In this document: positions 53,671 to 63,223 of the stretch, one piece after another
Position numbering within the stretch: position 1 is the first letter of the stretch
Layout of the letters: every line of letters begins with the position of its first letter
DNA from: Burkholderia sp. BCC1644
GTDB taxonomy: Bacteria; Pseudomonadota; Gammaproteobacteria; Burkholderiales; Burkholderiaceae
Assembly: GCF_902833225.1 (NCBI RefSeq)
Contig: NZ_CADFEI010000003.1
Location: 372,001 to 436,000, forward strand
Length of the DNA: 64,000 bases
Direction of reading: 5' to 3'
The notes under the pieces: generated by a model
What the model was told of the DNA's origin: nothing
Database searches by the model: none
The model's input: only the letters and a program-made list of their open reading frames with translations
Translations under genes and position numbers: made by a program

Positions 53671-55380
53671 ATGACGCGCGCCGACGAACCACGCGAAGCC
53701 CCGCCACCGGTCGTACCGGCAGCCCCTGACGTCCCGTTCGACCTGGCCGCCGACGTGATCGCGCGCTGGCAGCGTCTCGTCGATCTGATCGCGGAAATCG
53801 TCGGCGTGCCGGCCGCGCTGATCATGCGCAACGTCGGAAAGGACATCCGCGTGCTGGTGGCGAGCCGATCCGAAGGCAACCCGTTCTATCCGGGCGAATC
53901 GGCCGAGCTGCATGGATCGGGGCTCTATTGCGAAGCGGTGATCGAGAGCGGCCGCTCGCTGGTCGTGCCGAACGCGCGACGATCGGAACGCTGGCGAAAC
54001 AATCCGGACCTGCGCGTGAACATGGTCTCGTATCTCGGCCTGCCGATCCGCTGGCCGGACACGACGACGTTCGGCACGATCTGCCTGCTCGACTGCAAGG
54101 AGAACGCCTATTCGGAGCGCTACATCCGGCTGGTCGAGGAGCTGCGCGACCAGATCGAGATGCAGTTGCAGCTCATCCACGCGCAACGGACCGCCGAACA
54201 CGCACACCAGCAGGCCGCTCAATTGGCCGAACGCTTCCGGCAGCAGAAGGATCTCGCCGCGGAAGCCGTGCGCGTCAAATCGAGCTTTCTCGCGGCGGCG
54301 AGCCATGACCTGCGCCAGCCCGTCCACGCATTGAGCCTGTTCGTCGGCGCATTGCGGCACGTGCCGATGCCCGACGATGGCGCGCTGCTCGTCGAACGCA
54401 TCGAACAGTCCGTCAATGCGATGGACGAGCTGTTCACCGCGATCCTGGACATCTCGCGGCTCGATGCGGGGGTCGTGCCCGTCCATCGCAGGCCGTTCGC
54501 GATCGATTCGGTGCTGGAGCGGGTGTGCCGGGACGTGGCCGTCGACGCGCGCGCGAAGGGGCTGCACCTGTCGTACGTGCCCAGCACCGTCGTCGTCGAC
54601 TCCGATCCGGTGCTGATCGAGCGGATCGCGCGCAACCTGCTGTCGAACGCGGTGCGCTATACCGACGCGGGACGGATCGTGGTGGGCTGCCGGCGCACGC
54701 ACACGCATGTCCGCCTGCAAGTGATCGATACCGGGCGCGGCATTCCCGCCGATCAGCAAAGCCGCGTGTTCGACGACTACTACCAGTTGCCCCACCGCAA
54801 CCGCGGCCACGAACAGGGCGTGGGCCTCGGCCTGGCGATCGTGCGGCGCCTCGCGGAGCTGCTCGAGTGCCCGCTGGCGCTGCGCTCGGCGCCCGGGCAG
54901 GGCTCGTGCTTCGAACTGCGCCTGGCGCGACTGGACGCGGTCGTGAAACCGCCTGCGGCCGCCGTCGACGAGTTCGCGTTCGACGAGGCCGCGGCGGCGG
55001 CGCACCTCGTCGTGGTGATCGACGACGAATCGGCCATCCGCGCGGGCATGGCGATGCTGCTCACCCGCTGGGGATACCGCGTCGTCGTGGCGTCGTCGGT
55101 CGACGACGCGATCGCGCTTTTGGCGACCTGCGACGTACGCCCGACGTTGTTGATCTGCGATTTGCACCTGCGCGGCGACGAGAACGGGATCGGCGCAATC
55201 GCACGGATTCGCGAAGAATTCAACGCGGCCATTCCCGCGATGCTGATCACCGGCGACACCACCGCGCGCCGGCCCGGCCGGTCGCAGCACGGCGGCTTCA
55301 TGCTGCTGCACAAGCCGGTGCCGAGCGACAAGCTGCGCTCGGCAATCGTGCGCTGCCTGGGTACGCCGAAGGGCAGATGA
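53671..55380 (+). CDS. Soluble GAF hybrid histidine kinase with C-terminal receiver
   Basis: 569 residues, no membrane helix. A GAF domain spans about 35-165 (AEIVGVPAALIMRNV, GLYCEAVIESGRSLVVPNARR, SYLGLPIRWPD). The phosphoacceptor is H212 in FLAAASHDLRQPVHALSLFVGAL. The ATPase domain has NLLSNAVRYT, DTGRGIPADQQSRVF and GVGLGLAIVRRLAELL. A receiver follows (VVIDDESAIRAGM, phosphoacceptor in LLICDLHLRGDENG, lysine in MLLHKPVPSDKL). The GAF domain probably senses a cytoplasmic small molecule or redox state. It likely signals to the LuxR-type regulator encoded just upstream. GGGGAG precedes the chosen ATG. Confidence 0.92.
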   Translation: MTRADEPREAPPPVVPAAPDVPFDLAADVIARWQRLVDLIAEIVGVPAALIMRNVGKDIRVLVASRSEGNPFYPGESAELHGSGLYCEAVIESGRSLVVPNARRSERWRNNPDLRVNMVSYLGLPIRWPDTTTFGTICLLDCKENAYSERYIRLVEELRDQIEMQLQLIHAQRTAEHAHQQAAQLAERFRQQKDLAAEAVRVKSSFLAAASHDLRQPVHALSLFVGALRHVPMPDDGALLVERIEQSVNAMDELFTAILDISRLDAGVVPVHRRPFAIDSVLERVCRDVAVDARAKGLHLSYVPSTVVVDSDPVLIERIARNLLSNAVRYTDAGRIVVGCRRTHTHVRLQVIDTGRGIPADQQSRVFDDYYQLPHRNRGHEQGVGLGLAIVRRLAELLECPLALRSAPGQGSCFELRLARLDAVVKPPAAAVDEFAFDEAAAAAHLVVVIDDESAIRAGMAMLLTRWGYRVVVASSVDDAIALLATCDVRPTLLICDLHLRGDENGIGAIARIREEFNAAIPAMLITGDTTARRPGRSQHGGFMLLHKPVPSDKLRSAIVRCLGTPKGR

Positions 55381-55438
55381 GACGAAGACCGAAACGCGCG
55401 ACGACGAGGATGTCGGGCGGTATCGGGGACAGCAATCG

Positions 55439-56035
55439 TCACTGCGGCCGCAACATCCGCTGAATGATCGTCCGCAGCATCGCGCGATGCGCGCGCGGCT
55501 TGAATCCCGGCTCGAACACGACGCGACAGACCGCCCCTTCCGCCAGCGCGAGCACCCACGTCGCGACGAGATCCGGTTTCAGGCTCCCGTCGATCGTCCC
55601 CTGCGCCACGCCGCGCTTGATCAGCGCAACCATCCGCCCTTTCACCTGCGCCTCGTTCGCCGCGAACAGCGCGGCAACATCGGGATTGCGCGTCGCCTCG
55701 GCCGCGGTCTCGATGCTGATGCGCGCATAGACGGGATCGCTCGACAGTTCCATCAACGCCAGCGCGATCTCCTCGATCGCGGCCAGCGCGTCGTCGGCGT
55801 GCGCGTGCCGCGCGAACAATTCGGCCATCTCGCGCTGGTCGTCCTGCGCGATCGCCTCGATGATCGCCGCCTTCGTCGGGAAATAGTGAAACAGGTTGCC
55901 GGGGCTCATCCCGGCCGCCTTGCAGATCGCGGCCGTGGACGTCGCATGGAAGCCGTCGCGTGCGAAACAGTCGATCGCGGCATCCAGGATCTGGCGCCGC
56001 TTCGCTTCCACTCTTTCAGGATCGATCTTTCTCAA
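55439..56035 (-). CDS. TetR-family regulator
   Basis: 198 residues. Helix-turn-helix RRQILDAAIDCFARDGFHATSTAAICKAAGMSPGNLFHYFPTKAAII, followed by a BetI-like C-terminal domain (IEEIALALMEL, ISIETAAEATRNPDVAALFAANEAQVKGRM). Divergent from a hydrolase gene and an ABC exporter gene, which are its likely targets. A GACT-GATT-AGTC element lies between them. The ligand is unknown; export of a hydrophobic compound would fit. Confidence 0.9.
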   Translation of the reverse strand: MRKIDPERVEAKRRQILDAAIDCFARDGFHATSTAAICKAAGMSPGNLFHYFPTKAAIIEAIAQDDQREMAELFARHAHADDALAAIEEIALALMELSSDPVYARISIETAAEATRNPDVAALFAANEAQVKGRMVALIKRGVAQGTIDGSLKPDLVATWVLALAEGAVCRVVFEPGFKPRAHRAMLRTIIQRMLRPQ

Positions 56036-56071
56036 CGGGAACTCCGTGCTCGACGATGGCTCGAATATTTA

Positions 56072-56089
56072 TTAGACTGATTAGTCGAT
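56072..56089. promoter_or_regulatory. Candidate TetR operator
   Basis: TTAGACTGATTAGTCGAT contains the inverted repeat GACT-GATT-AGTC and a near direct repeat TTAGACTGA/TTAGTCGAT. It lies in an AT-rich patch 37 bases from the TetR start and 95 bases from the hydrolase start. Confidence 0.55.
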
Positions 56090-56183
56090 CTATTATCATT
56101 GCGATGCAGCACAGGCGTCAAGGCATCGTGCCTGTCACGGGCCGCCTGCGGCATTCGCTCTGCACGACCACCACGAGGGACCC

Positions 56184-57203
56184 TTGAAACGCATCGTCAT
56201 TGCCGGTATCGCGCTCGTCCTGTTCGTGCTCGCCGCCGCCGGTGCGCTCGTGCTGCGCGGCCTGGCCGACTTCGAGCTGAAGGACGCGCGCGTGTCGACG
56301 CTCACGTTCCGCGCCGGCGGCGCCGATCTCGTCGGCACGCTCGCGCTGCCGGCGCATGCGGCCGACGCGCCGATCGTGCTGCTCGTCCACGGCGACGGCC
56401 CGCGCACGCGCTTCGCCGACGATGCCATGCTGCCGCTCGTCAACAGCCTGCTCGACGCCGGCATCGGCGTATTCGCGTGGGACAAGCAGGGCACCGGCCG
56501 CAGCGGCGGCGACTGGCTCGCACAGTCGATGCAGGATCGCGCGAGCGAAACGATCGCCGCGATGGCGCGCGTGCGCGCCGTCGCCGGCCCCGCGCACAAA
56601 GTCGGCCTGCTGGGCTTTTCCCAGGGCGGCTGGGTTATTCCGCGCGTGGCCAATGCAGTCCGGCCCGCGTTCTCGGTGATCGTCGGCGGCGCCGTCAGCT
56701 GGCGCCGGCAAGGCACCTATCTGACGCGGCAGCAGCTCCAGGCAACCGGCCTGCAGGCGGATCGAATCGATGCGACACTGGCCGCCGAGCGACGCAGCAA
56801 CGACGCAATCTTCGGTCAGGCAGGCGCGCCGGCCGATCCGCGCCTGCGCCCCGACATCGAGCCGCGCCGCTTCGGCTTCATCGCGCGCAACTACCGCGAA
56901 GACGCTTCGCAGGCGCTCGCAACGATGCAGGGGCCCGTGCTGGCCGTATGGGGCGCGCTGGATCGCAACGTCGATCCGGTCGACGAAGCGGGCACCTACG
57001 TGCGTGCGTTCGCAAACCGGCCCGACCGCCGCATCGTGGTCGTGCCCGGTGCGACGCATGCTTTGCTGCGCGCCGGCTGGTTCGACTATCAGCTCGAGTC
57101 CGACTGGCCGACGTGGAAGACCTGGCTGTACATGGCGCTCGGGCGCCACGCGTATGCGCCGGGTACGCTCGGCCCGATCGAGGCGTGGATCCGGTCGCAG
57201 TGA
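56184..57203 (+). CDS. Membrane-anchored alpha/beta hydrolase
   Basis: 339 residues from a TTG start with GAGGGA upstream. One N-terminal membrane helix (RIVIAGIALVLFVLAAAGALVL) serves as anchor or signal. The hydrolase fold has HGDG oxyanion (VLLVHGDGPRTRFADDA), nucleophile serine in LLGFSQGGWVIPRV, acid in VLAVWGALDRNVDPVDEA, and histidine in VVVPGATHALLRAG. It resembles dienelactone-hydrolase-type and BAAT-like esterases. An ABC exporter gene follows 105 bases downstream. Substrate unknown. Confidence 0.85.
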   Translation: MKRIVIAGIALVLFVLAAAGALVLRGLADFELKDARVSTLTFRAGGADLVGTLALPAHAADAPIVLLVHGDGPRTRFADDAMLPLVNSLLDAGIGVFAWDKQGTGRSGGDWLAQSMQDRASETIAAMARVRAVAGPAHKVGLLGFSQGGWVIPRVANAVRPAFSVIVGGAVSWRRQGTYLTRQQLQATGLQADRIDATLAAERRSNDAIFGQAGAPADPRLRPDIEPRRFGFIARNYREDASQALATMQGPVLAVWGALDRNVDPVDEAGTYVRAFANRPDRRIVVVPGATHALLRAGWFDYQLESDWPTWKTWLYMALGRHAYAPGTLGPIEAWIRSQ

Positions 57204-57308
57204 ACACGTGTGCAACCCGGCGGCGCCGCGAATGGCGCGGCAGATGAAACAGGCATCAGGCAATACCGGTCGCGCCGTCCCGCGTGGCCGCACCAAGGAG
57301 AAGTCTCA

Positions 57309-59153
57309 ATGTATTCGTGGTTCGAACGTCGCCTGCCGACTTTCCCGCTCGAAGATCCCGTTACGCCGCCGAAGGGATTCTTCTCGTTCGTCTGGGCGTG
57401 CACGAAAGGCGCACGCAGCTGGATCCTGCTGATCGCGCTGACCTCGGCCGCACTCGCCGCCTATGAAGCGGCGCTGTTCGCGATGATGGGGCACGTGGTC
57501 GACTGGCTGTCGACGTCGACGCCAGCGGATTTCGGCGGCCGCCACTTCGGCACGCTCGTCGGTTTCGCGGCGATCCTCGCCGGCAGCGCGCTGCTGATCG
57601 CGCTGCACACGATGGTCAAGCACCAGGTGCTCGCGATCAACTTCCCGATGCGGCTGCGCTGGCTGTTTCACCGGCTGATGCTCGACCAGAGCCTGTCGTT
57701 CTACGCGAACGAGTTCGCGGGCCGCGTGACGACCAAGATCATGCAGACCGCGCTCGCGGTGCGCGACGCGCTGTTCATGTCGGTCGACGTCGTGATCGGC
57801 GTCACCGCGTACCTGATCGGCATCCTGGTGCTGGCGGCCAGCTTCGACTGGCGGCTGATGATTCCGCTCTTGCTGTGGGCGCTCGGCTACGGCGCCGCGT
57901 GCGCGTATTTCGTGCCGCGCCTGGGCGCCGTCGGCAGCCGGCAGGCCGACGCGCGCGCGCTGATGACGGGCCGCATCACCGACGCGTACTCGAACATCAC
58001 GACCGTGAAGCTGTTCTCGCACACGCGGCGGGAAGCCGACCACGCCCGGCGCGCGATGGAAGCGTTCAAGGCGACCGGCGACGCGCAAATGCGGCTCGTC
58101 AGCGCGTTCGAGATCGTCAACCACCTGCTGTCGACGCTGCTGCTGGTCGGCTCGGCCGGGCTCGCGCTCTATCTGTGGATGCGCGGCGAAGCGAGCGCGG
58201 GCGTCGTCGCGGCCGTGATCGCGATGGCGCTGCGCCTGTCGAGCTATTCGCACTGGATCATGTGGGAAATGACCGAGCTGTTCGAGAACGTCGGCACGAT
58301 CCAGGACGGCATCAACACGCTGACGAAGGTGCGCAGCGTGGTCGACGCGCCCGATGCGAAGCCGCTTGCCGTGCAGCGCGGCGGGATCGTGTTCGACAAC
58401 GTGCAGTTCGCGCACGAGGACAACGACCGCACGGTGTTCGACGGGCTGAACCTGACGATCCGGCCGGGCGAGCGGATCGGCCTGATCGGCCGCTCGGGCG
58501 CCGGCAAGTCGACGCTCGTGAACTTGCTGCTGCGCTTCTACGACGTCGGCGGCGGCGTGATCCGGATCGACGGGCAGGACATCGCGCACGTGACGCAGGA
58601 CAGCCTGCGCAGCGCGATCGGGATGGTCACGCAGGATACGTCGCTGCTGCACCGCACGATGCGCGAGAACCTGCTGTACGGGCGGCCCGATGCGACCGAG
58701 CGCGAGATGCAGGAGGCGGCCGTGCGGGCCGAAGCGACCGAGTTCATCGACCGGCTGCGCGACCGCCACGGGCGCAGCGGCTACGACGTCGAGGTCGGCG
58801 AGCGCGGCGTGAAGCTGTCCGGCGGCCAGCGGCAGCGCGTCGCGATCGCGCGCGTGATGCTCAAGGACGCGCCGATCCTCGTGCTCGACGAGGCGACCAG
58901 CGCGCTCGATTCCGAGGTCGAAGTCGCGATCCAGCGCAGCCTCGACACGCTGATGAGCGGCAAGACGGTGATCGCGATCGCGCACCGGCTGTCGACGATC
59001 GCGGCAATGGACCGGCTGATCGTGCTCGACGAAGGGCGCATCGTCGAGGAAGGCACGCACCAGCAGCTGCTGAACGCGGGCGGCATCTATGCGGCGCTGT
59101 GGGCGCACCAGAGCGGCGGGTTCCTCGGCGAAACGGAGGAAGCGGTTCAGTAA
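57309..59153 (+). CDS. ABC exporter, fused membrane and ATPase domains
   Basis: 614 residues, a half-transporter that must dimerise. Six membrane helices lie in residues 30-330. The ATPase has Walker A IGRSGAGKSTLVNLLLRFYD, Q-loop VTQDTSLL, signature VKLSGGQRQRVAIARVM, Walker B ILVLDEATSALDSE and switch His in AIAHRLSTI. It is closest in plan to the MsbA/multidrug and heavy-metal exporter group. The N-terminal FPLEDPVTPPKGFFSFVWACTKG stretch is typical of a widespread proteobacterial subfamily. GGAGAA precedes the start. It probably shares control with the upstream hydrolase under the divergent TetR. Confidence 0.9.
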   Translation: MYSWFERRLPTFPLEDPVTPPKGFFSFVWACTKGARSWILLIALTSAALAAYEAALFAMMGHVVDWLSTSTPADFGGRHFGTLVGFAAILAGSALLIALHTMVKHQVLAINFPMRLRWLFHRLMLDQSLSFYANEFAGRVTTKIMQTALAVRDALFMSVDVVIGVTAYLIGILVLAASFDWRLMIPLLLWALGYGAACAYFVPRLGAVGSRQADARALMTGRITDAYSNITTVKLFSHTRREADHARRAMEAFKATGDAQMRLVSAFEIVNHLLSTLLLVGSAGLALYLWMRGEASAGVVAAVIAMALRLSSYSHWIMWEMTELFENVGTIQDGINTLTKVRSVVDAPDAKPLAVQRGGIVFDNVQFAHEDNDRTVFDGLNLTIRPGERIGLIGRSGAGKSTLVNLLLRFYDVGGGVIRIDGQDIAHVTQDSLRSAIGMVTQDTSLLHRTMRENLLYGRPDATEREMQEAAVRAEATEFIDRLRDRHGRSGYDVEVGERGVKLSGGQRQRVAIARVMLKDAPILVLDEATSALDSEVEVAIQRSLDTLMSGKTVIAIAHRLSTIAAMDRLIVLDEGRIVEEGTHQQLLNAGGIYAALWAHQSGGFLGETEEAVQ

Positions 59154-59227
59154 GCGCGACGGCCATGGCAACATGGCGGCACATCGGTTGTCGGCGGATT
59201 TGACCGACGCCCACCCAAGGAGCCCGC

Positions 59228-59740
59228 ATGACCACGCGACCGGATATCGCCACTGCTTTGAATGCACCCGATTCGGCGCTCGAGGAAGACGAGCAACGCT
59301 TCGTGCATCAGATTCGCCAGCACGGATGGTTCCGCACGGAAGTGTTTGCGGAAGGCGGCGAACCGGGCTTCTCGTTCACGACCGGGTTGTGGGTCAACCA
59401 CGGCTTCCCGGAAATCATCGTGTTCTCGTTGCCGGCGCGCATCGTCCACGACGTACTGTGGGACGTCTACCGCATGGTCGCGGCCGGCACGCCACCACCG
59501 GTCGGCGAAGTCACGGATTCCGTCTACAGCAATGCGAACGCGCTGCTGATGCCGGTCGCGAAAGAACACTACGCAGCCCATCTCGGCTGGAACCGCTGGT
59601 TCTACGGCAACGACGACTTCCCGTGCGTCCAGCTGCTGTGGCCCGACCGCGACGGGGTTTTCCCGTGGCAGCCGGAAGCGGACGATACGTTGAACGCCGC
59701 GCAACCGCGGCTGTTCGTGCCGGGCGACGATCGCCACTGA
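59228..59740 (+). CDS. DUF4262 domain protein, function unknown
   Basis: 170 residues. The DUF4262 pattern is clear: HQIRQHGWFRTEVFAEGGEPGFSFTTGLWVNHGFPEIIVFSLPARIVHDVLWDVYRMV in the first half, then LGWNRWFYGNDDFPCVQLLWPDRDGVFPW. No signal peptide or membrane segment. No biochemical role is known for the family. GGAG lies 8 bases upstream of the start. It is 74 bases after the ABC exporter gene, so it may be in that transcript. Confidence 0.82.
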   Translation: MTTRPDIATALNAPDSALEEDEQRFVHQIRQHGWFRTEVFAEGGEPGFSFTTGLWVNHGFPEIIVFSLPARIVHDVLWDVYRMVAAGTPPPVGEVTDSVYSNANALLMPVAKEHYAAHLGWNRWFYGNDDFPCVQLLWPDRDGVFPWQPEADDTLNAAQPRLFVPGDDRH

Positions 59741-59755
59741 CCCGTGCGGCGTTTC

Positions 59756-59785
59756 GCGCGGCACGTTCTTGCAAGCGTGCCGCGC
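59756..59785. terminator. Terminator hairpin between convergent genes
   Basis: GCGCGGCACG, loop TTCTTGCAAG, CGTGCCGCGC: perfect 10-base arms in the 54-base gap between the DUF4262 stop and the aldehyde dehydrogenase stop. No long T-run, but position and strength suggest bidirectional termination. Confidence 0.65.
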
Positions 59786-59794
59786 ATCGCGACG

Positions 59795-61285
59795 TTACAG
59801 CCGTACGATCGTCGATTTCAGCTCGGTGTATTTGTCGAGCGCATGCAGCGACTTGTCGCGGCCATTGCCCGACTGCCGGTAGCCGCCGAACGGAAAATTC
59901 ATGTCGTCGCTGCCGTCGCCGTAGCAGTTGACCCATACGGTGCCCGCGCGCAAGCGCCGCGCGACGGCATGCGCGGTCGACAGATCGGCCGACCAGACGG
60001 CCGCCGCGAGCCCGTACTCGGTATCGTTGGCAATGCGTACGGCTTCGTCGACATCGTCGAACGCGATCACCGACAGCACGGGCCCGAAGATCTCCTCCCG
60101 CGCAATCGTCGCATCGGGCTTCACCTCGAACAGCGTCGGCTCGACATAGAACCCGCCCGTCTCCTCGCGCACGCGCGAGCCGCCCGTCACGAGGCGGCCT
60201 TCGTCGCGCCCGAGACCGATGTAGCCCATCACGCGGTCGAGCTGCATGCGATCGACGATCGCGCCCATCGTCACCGCGGGATCGAGCGGATGCCCGGGCG
60301 CGAAGCGCCGCGACGCATCGACCAGCTTCGCGACGAATGCGTCCTTGATGTCGCGGTGCACGAGCAGGCGCGAGCCGGCCGTGCACACTTCGCCCATATT
60401 GAAGAAGATCGCATCGGCGGCCGCCTGCGCGGCCCGGTCGAGATCGGGGCAATCGGGCAGCACGATGTTCGGCGACTTGCCGCCCAGTTCGAGCCACACG
60501 CGTTTCAGGTTCGATTGCGCGGCGCACGCCATGATCTGCCGCCCGGTGCGCGTCGACCCCGTGAACGCGATGCAGTCGACGTCGCGATGCAGCGCCAGCG
60601 CCCTGCCCGGCTCCGCGCCGCCCGGCACGACGTTGAACACGCCGGCCGGAATGCCGGCGTCGCACGCGAGCTGCGCGACACGGATCGCGGTCAGCGGCGA
60701 TTTCTCCGACGGCTTGAGCACCACGCTGTTGCCAGCCGCGAGCGCCGGCGCGAACTTCCATGCGGCCATCAGCAGCGGGAAATTCCACGGTACGACGGCC
60801 GCGACGACGCCGATCGGCTCGCGCGTCACGAGCCCGACGAGATGAGGGTCGGCCGGCGCGACTTCGCCGCCGATCTTGTCGACCGCTTCCGCGTACCAGT
60901 CGACGCAATGCGCGGCGGCCGGGATGTCGATCGCCGTGGTGTCGGCGATCGGCTTGCCGGTATCGAGCGTCTCGAGCAACGCGAGCTCGTCCGCGTGCTC
61001 GCGCATCAGTGCGGCCCACCGCTGCAGCACGGCCTTGCGGGCCCGCGGATTCAGGCCGGCCCACGCCTGCGCATCGAACGCGCGGCGCGCGGCGGCGACT
61101 GCGCGGTCGACGTCATCGGTGCCGCAATCGGCCACGTGCGCGAGCACGCACCCGTCGATCGGGCTCACACAGGCGAAGGTCGCGCCGGCATGCGCGTCGC
61201 GCGCCTCGCCATCGATGAATGCGCGCCCTTCGACCCGCAGCATGGCCGCGCGGGCCTGCCAGTCTTCGAATGTCGTTTGATTCAT
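59795..61285 (-). CDS. Aldehyde dehydrogenase (PuuC-like, gamma-glutamyl-gamma-aminobutyraldehyde type)
   Basis: 496 residues. NAD-site motifs are GVVAAVVPWNFPLLMAAWKFAPALAAGN and FTGSTRTGRQIM; the general-base glutamate is in VWLELGGKSPNIVL and the catalytic cysteine in FFNMGEVCTAGSRLLV. YGLAAAVWSADLS and the end HALDKYTELKSTIVRL match the PuuC/KauB branch that oxidises aminoaldehydes. It lies in line with an amidase, a cupin and a PuuB-like oxidase, so oxidation of the aldehyde produced by that oxidase is the likely job. The polyamine link is inferred. Confidence 0.87.
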   Translation of the reverse strand: MNQTTFEDWQARAAMLRVEGRAFIDGEARDAHAGATFACVSPIDGCVLAHVADCGTDDVDRAVAAARRAFDAQAWAGLNPRARKAVLQRWAALMREHADELALLETLDTGKPIADTTAIDIPAAAHCVDWYAEAVDKIGGEVAPADPHLVGLVTREPIGVVAAVVPWNFPLLMAAWKFAPALAAGNSVVLKPSEKSPLTAIRVAQLACDAGIPAGVFNVVPGGAEPGRALALHRDVDCIAFTGSTRTGRQIMACAAQSNLKRVWLELGGKSPNIVLPDCPDLDRAAQAAADAIFFNMGEVCTAGSRLLVHRDIKDAFVAKLVDASRRFAPGHPLDPAVTMGAIVDRMQLDRVMGYIGLGRDEGRLVTGGSRVREETGGFYVEPTLFEVKPDATIAREEIFGPVLSVIAFDDVDEAVRIANDTEYGLAAAVWSADLSTAHAVARRLRAGTVWVNCYGDGSDDMNFPFGGYRQSGNGRDKSLHALDKYTELKSTIVRL

Positions 61286-61310
61286 GGGTTTCCTCGTGAC
61301 AGGTCGCGCA

Positions 61311-62726
61311 TCACGATCCGCGAACCGGATCGATCGGCGTGAAAAGGCCCGCGCGCGCCTCGATCGCTTCGCCCGCGGCGAGACACAGCGCTTCCTGGAA
61401 GCGTCCGGCGACGAGTTGCACGCCGGTCGGCACGCCGTCGCGGATGCCGGTCGGCACCGACAAACCCGGCAGCCCGAGCAGCGCGGTTGCAAGCAGCGGC
61501 CCCTGCCGGTCGACGATCTCGCGCATCGCCGCATCGCCCTGCAAATCCGCGTCGACCGCGAACGGCCGCGCGCACGACACGGGCATCAACACCAGCGGAT
61601 AGCGTGCGAAGAACTGCTGCCAGTCGCGCAGCAGCGCCGTGCGCCGCGCGAGGCCGTTCATGTAGCCGGCAAGATCCAGCGGCGCCGCGAGATTGCGCTG
61701 GCTCGCGAACGCGGTGCGGATCGCTGCGTCGCCATGCTGCATGATCACGTCGCCGAGCCCGCTGCGCGCCTCGTTGGTCACGAGGTCGAGCCACAGTTCG
61801 CACGCTTCGGCGAACCGCGGCGGCGTCGCTTCCTCGACAATGCAGCCGGCGTCTTCGAGCCAGCGTGCGGCCTGCCGGATCGCGTCGACGACCGTCGGGT
61901 CGGCCGGCACGCCGGGCAGCTCGGCACACATCGCCACGCGCGCGGGGAATGCGGCCTCGCGCGCAGCCGGCGCAACCGGCATCCACCACGCGTCGCGTGC
62001 GTCGCCGGCCGACATTGCGTCGAGCGCAAGACGCAAGTCGCCCACCGTCCGCGCGAGCGGGCCCTGTACCGATGCGAGCTGCACCGCGAGCGTGCGGTCC
62101 TTCGATTGTGTCGGGTTGTACGCCGGCACGCGCCCGGTGCTCGGCCGCAGCCCCGCGACCCCGCAGGCGTAGGCCGGGTAGCGGATCGAGCCGCCGAGGT
62201 CGTTGCCGTGCGCGATCGCGCCGATGCCGGCGGCCACCGCCGCCGCCGCGCCGCCGCTGGAGCCGCCCGGCGTCAGCGATGCATCCCACGGATTCAACGT
62301 GCGGCCGTGCAGTTCGTTGTCGGTGAACCAGCGGTACGAAAACGCCGGCGCGTTGCTGCGCCCGATCACGATCGCGCCGGCCTTGCGCAGGTTCGCGGTC
62401 ACCGGGCTGTCTTCCTGCGCGATCAGGTCGGCGAACGCGCGCACACCGTTGGTCGTCGCGTGTCCGGCCGTGTCGACGTTGATCTTCACGGTCACCGGCA
62501 CGCCGTGCAGCGGGCCGACCGGCGCGCCGCGCGCGATCGCGGCATCGGCGTCCGACGCCGCCTGCAGCGCGCTGTCGGCCATCACGTCGACGATCGCGTT
62601 GATGAAGGGGTTCACCTGCTCGAGCCGCTGCAGGCAGCTGCGCGTGAGTTCCGTTGCCGACACGTCGCGCCGTGCGACATGCGCGGCCATCTCCGCCGCG
62701 CTGAGACGCCACAATTCCTGGGTCAT
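61311..62726 (-). CDS. Amidase (amidase-signature family)
   Basis: 471 residues. The Ser-cisSer-Lys triad is recognisable: Lys in LHGVPVTVKINVDTAG, cis-Ser in LTPGGSSGGAAAAVAAG and nucleophile Ser in GNDLGGSIRYPA. This family includes GatA-like and indoleacetamide or gamma-glutamyl-type amidases. It is cytoplasmic. In this operon it could release an amine or acid from an amide after the oxidase and dehydrogenase steps. The gene is separated by 25 bases from the aldehyde dehydrogenase gene downstream, so they are co-transcribed. Confidence 0.88.
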   Translation of the reverse strand: MTQELWRLSAAEMAAHVARRDVSATELTRSCLQRLEQVNPFINAIVDVMADSALQAASDADAAIARGAPVGPLHGVPVTVKINVDTAGHATTNGVRAFADLIAQEDSPVTANLRKAGAIVIGRSNAPAFSYRWFTDNELHGRTLNPWDASLTPGGSSGGAAAAVAAGIGAIAHGNDLGGSIRYPAYACGVAGLRPSTGRVPAYNPTQSKDRTLAVQLASVQGPLARTVGDLRLALDAMSAGDARDAWWMPVAPAAREAAFPARVAMCAELPGVPADPTVVDAIRQAARWLEDAGCIVEEATPPRFAEACELWLDLVTNEARSGLGDVIMQHGDAAIRTAFASQRNLAAPLDLAGYMNGLARRTALLRDWQQFFARYPLVLMPVSCARPFAVDADLQGDAAMREIVDRQGPLLATALLGLPGLSVPTGIRDGVPTGVQLVAGRFQEALCLAAGEAIEARAGLFTPIDPVRGS

Positions 62727-62771
62727 GGGTTGCTCCTCGTTGATCTCGATGGTTGGATTGACTCGGCCGCG

Positions 62772-63152
62772 TCAGACGCCCGGCCGCGCAGCCTGCGGTG
62801 CGTGCGACGCGTAGATCTTGCGGCACGTTTCGACGACTTCCCACGTGCCGCGAAAGCCCGGCGGAATCACGAAACGGTCGCCGGCTCGCAGCACGCGTTC
62901 GCGACCGTCCGCGTCGCGCACGCTCGCGACGCCGCTCAGCATCTCGCAATACTCCGACTCGTCGTACTCGATCGTCCAGCGGCCGGGCGTGCATTCCCAG
63001 ATCCCGCAACTGAACTGCCCGCACGGGCTGATGTAGTGATGCGACAGCGTCTGCATCGGGTTGCCGTCGAGCAGCAGCCCGCTCGGCACGCGGCTCTGCG
63101 TGAGCTTTGCCGGCGCCCGCATCAGGTCGACGAGATTCGTGATGTTGGTCAT
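62772..63152 (-). CDS. Cupin domain protein (DUF861 type)
   Basis: 126 residues. The cupin core GIWECTPGRWTIEYDESEYCEMLSG and LRAGDRFVIPPGFRGTWEVVETCRKIYA align by eye with the cupin at 22770-23120 (shared GIWEC-PG-W and PPG-GTW/GRW-E--RK-YA). An N-terminal extension of about 45 residues (ITNLVDLMRAPAKLTQSRVPSGLL) is not in the other copy. It lies between the PuuB-like oxidase and the amidase genes on the same strand. The specific function is unknown. Confidence 0.85.
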   Translation of the reverse strand: MTNITNLVDLMRAPAKLTQSRVPSGLLLDGNPMQTLSHHYISPCGQFSCGIWECTPGRWTIEYDESEYCEMLSGVASVRDADGRERVLRAGDRFVIPPGFRGTWEVVETCRKIYASHAPQAARPGV

Positions 63153-63223
63153 GGTTGCCTCCAGGGCATCAGGGGTTCGAAACGATTCGGTGCCGCGCGG
63201 CCGGTCGAGCCGGCCCGCGCGGG

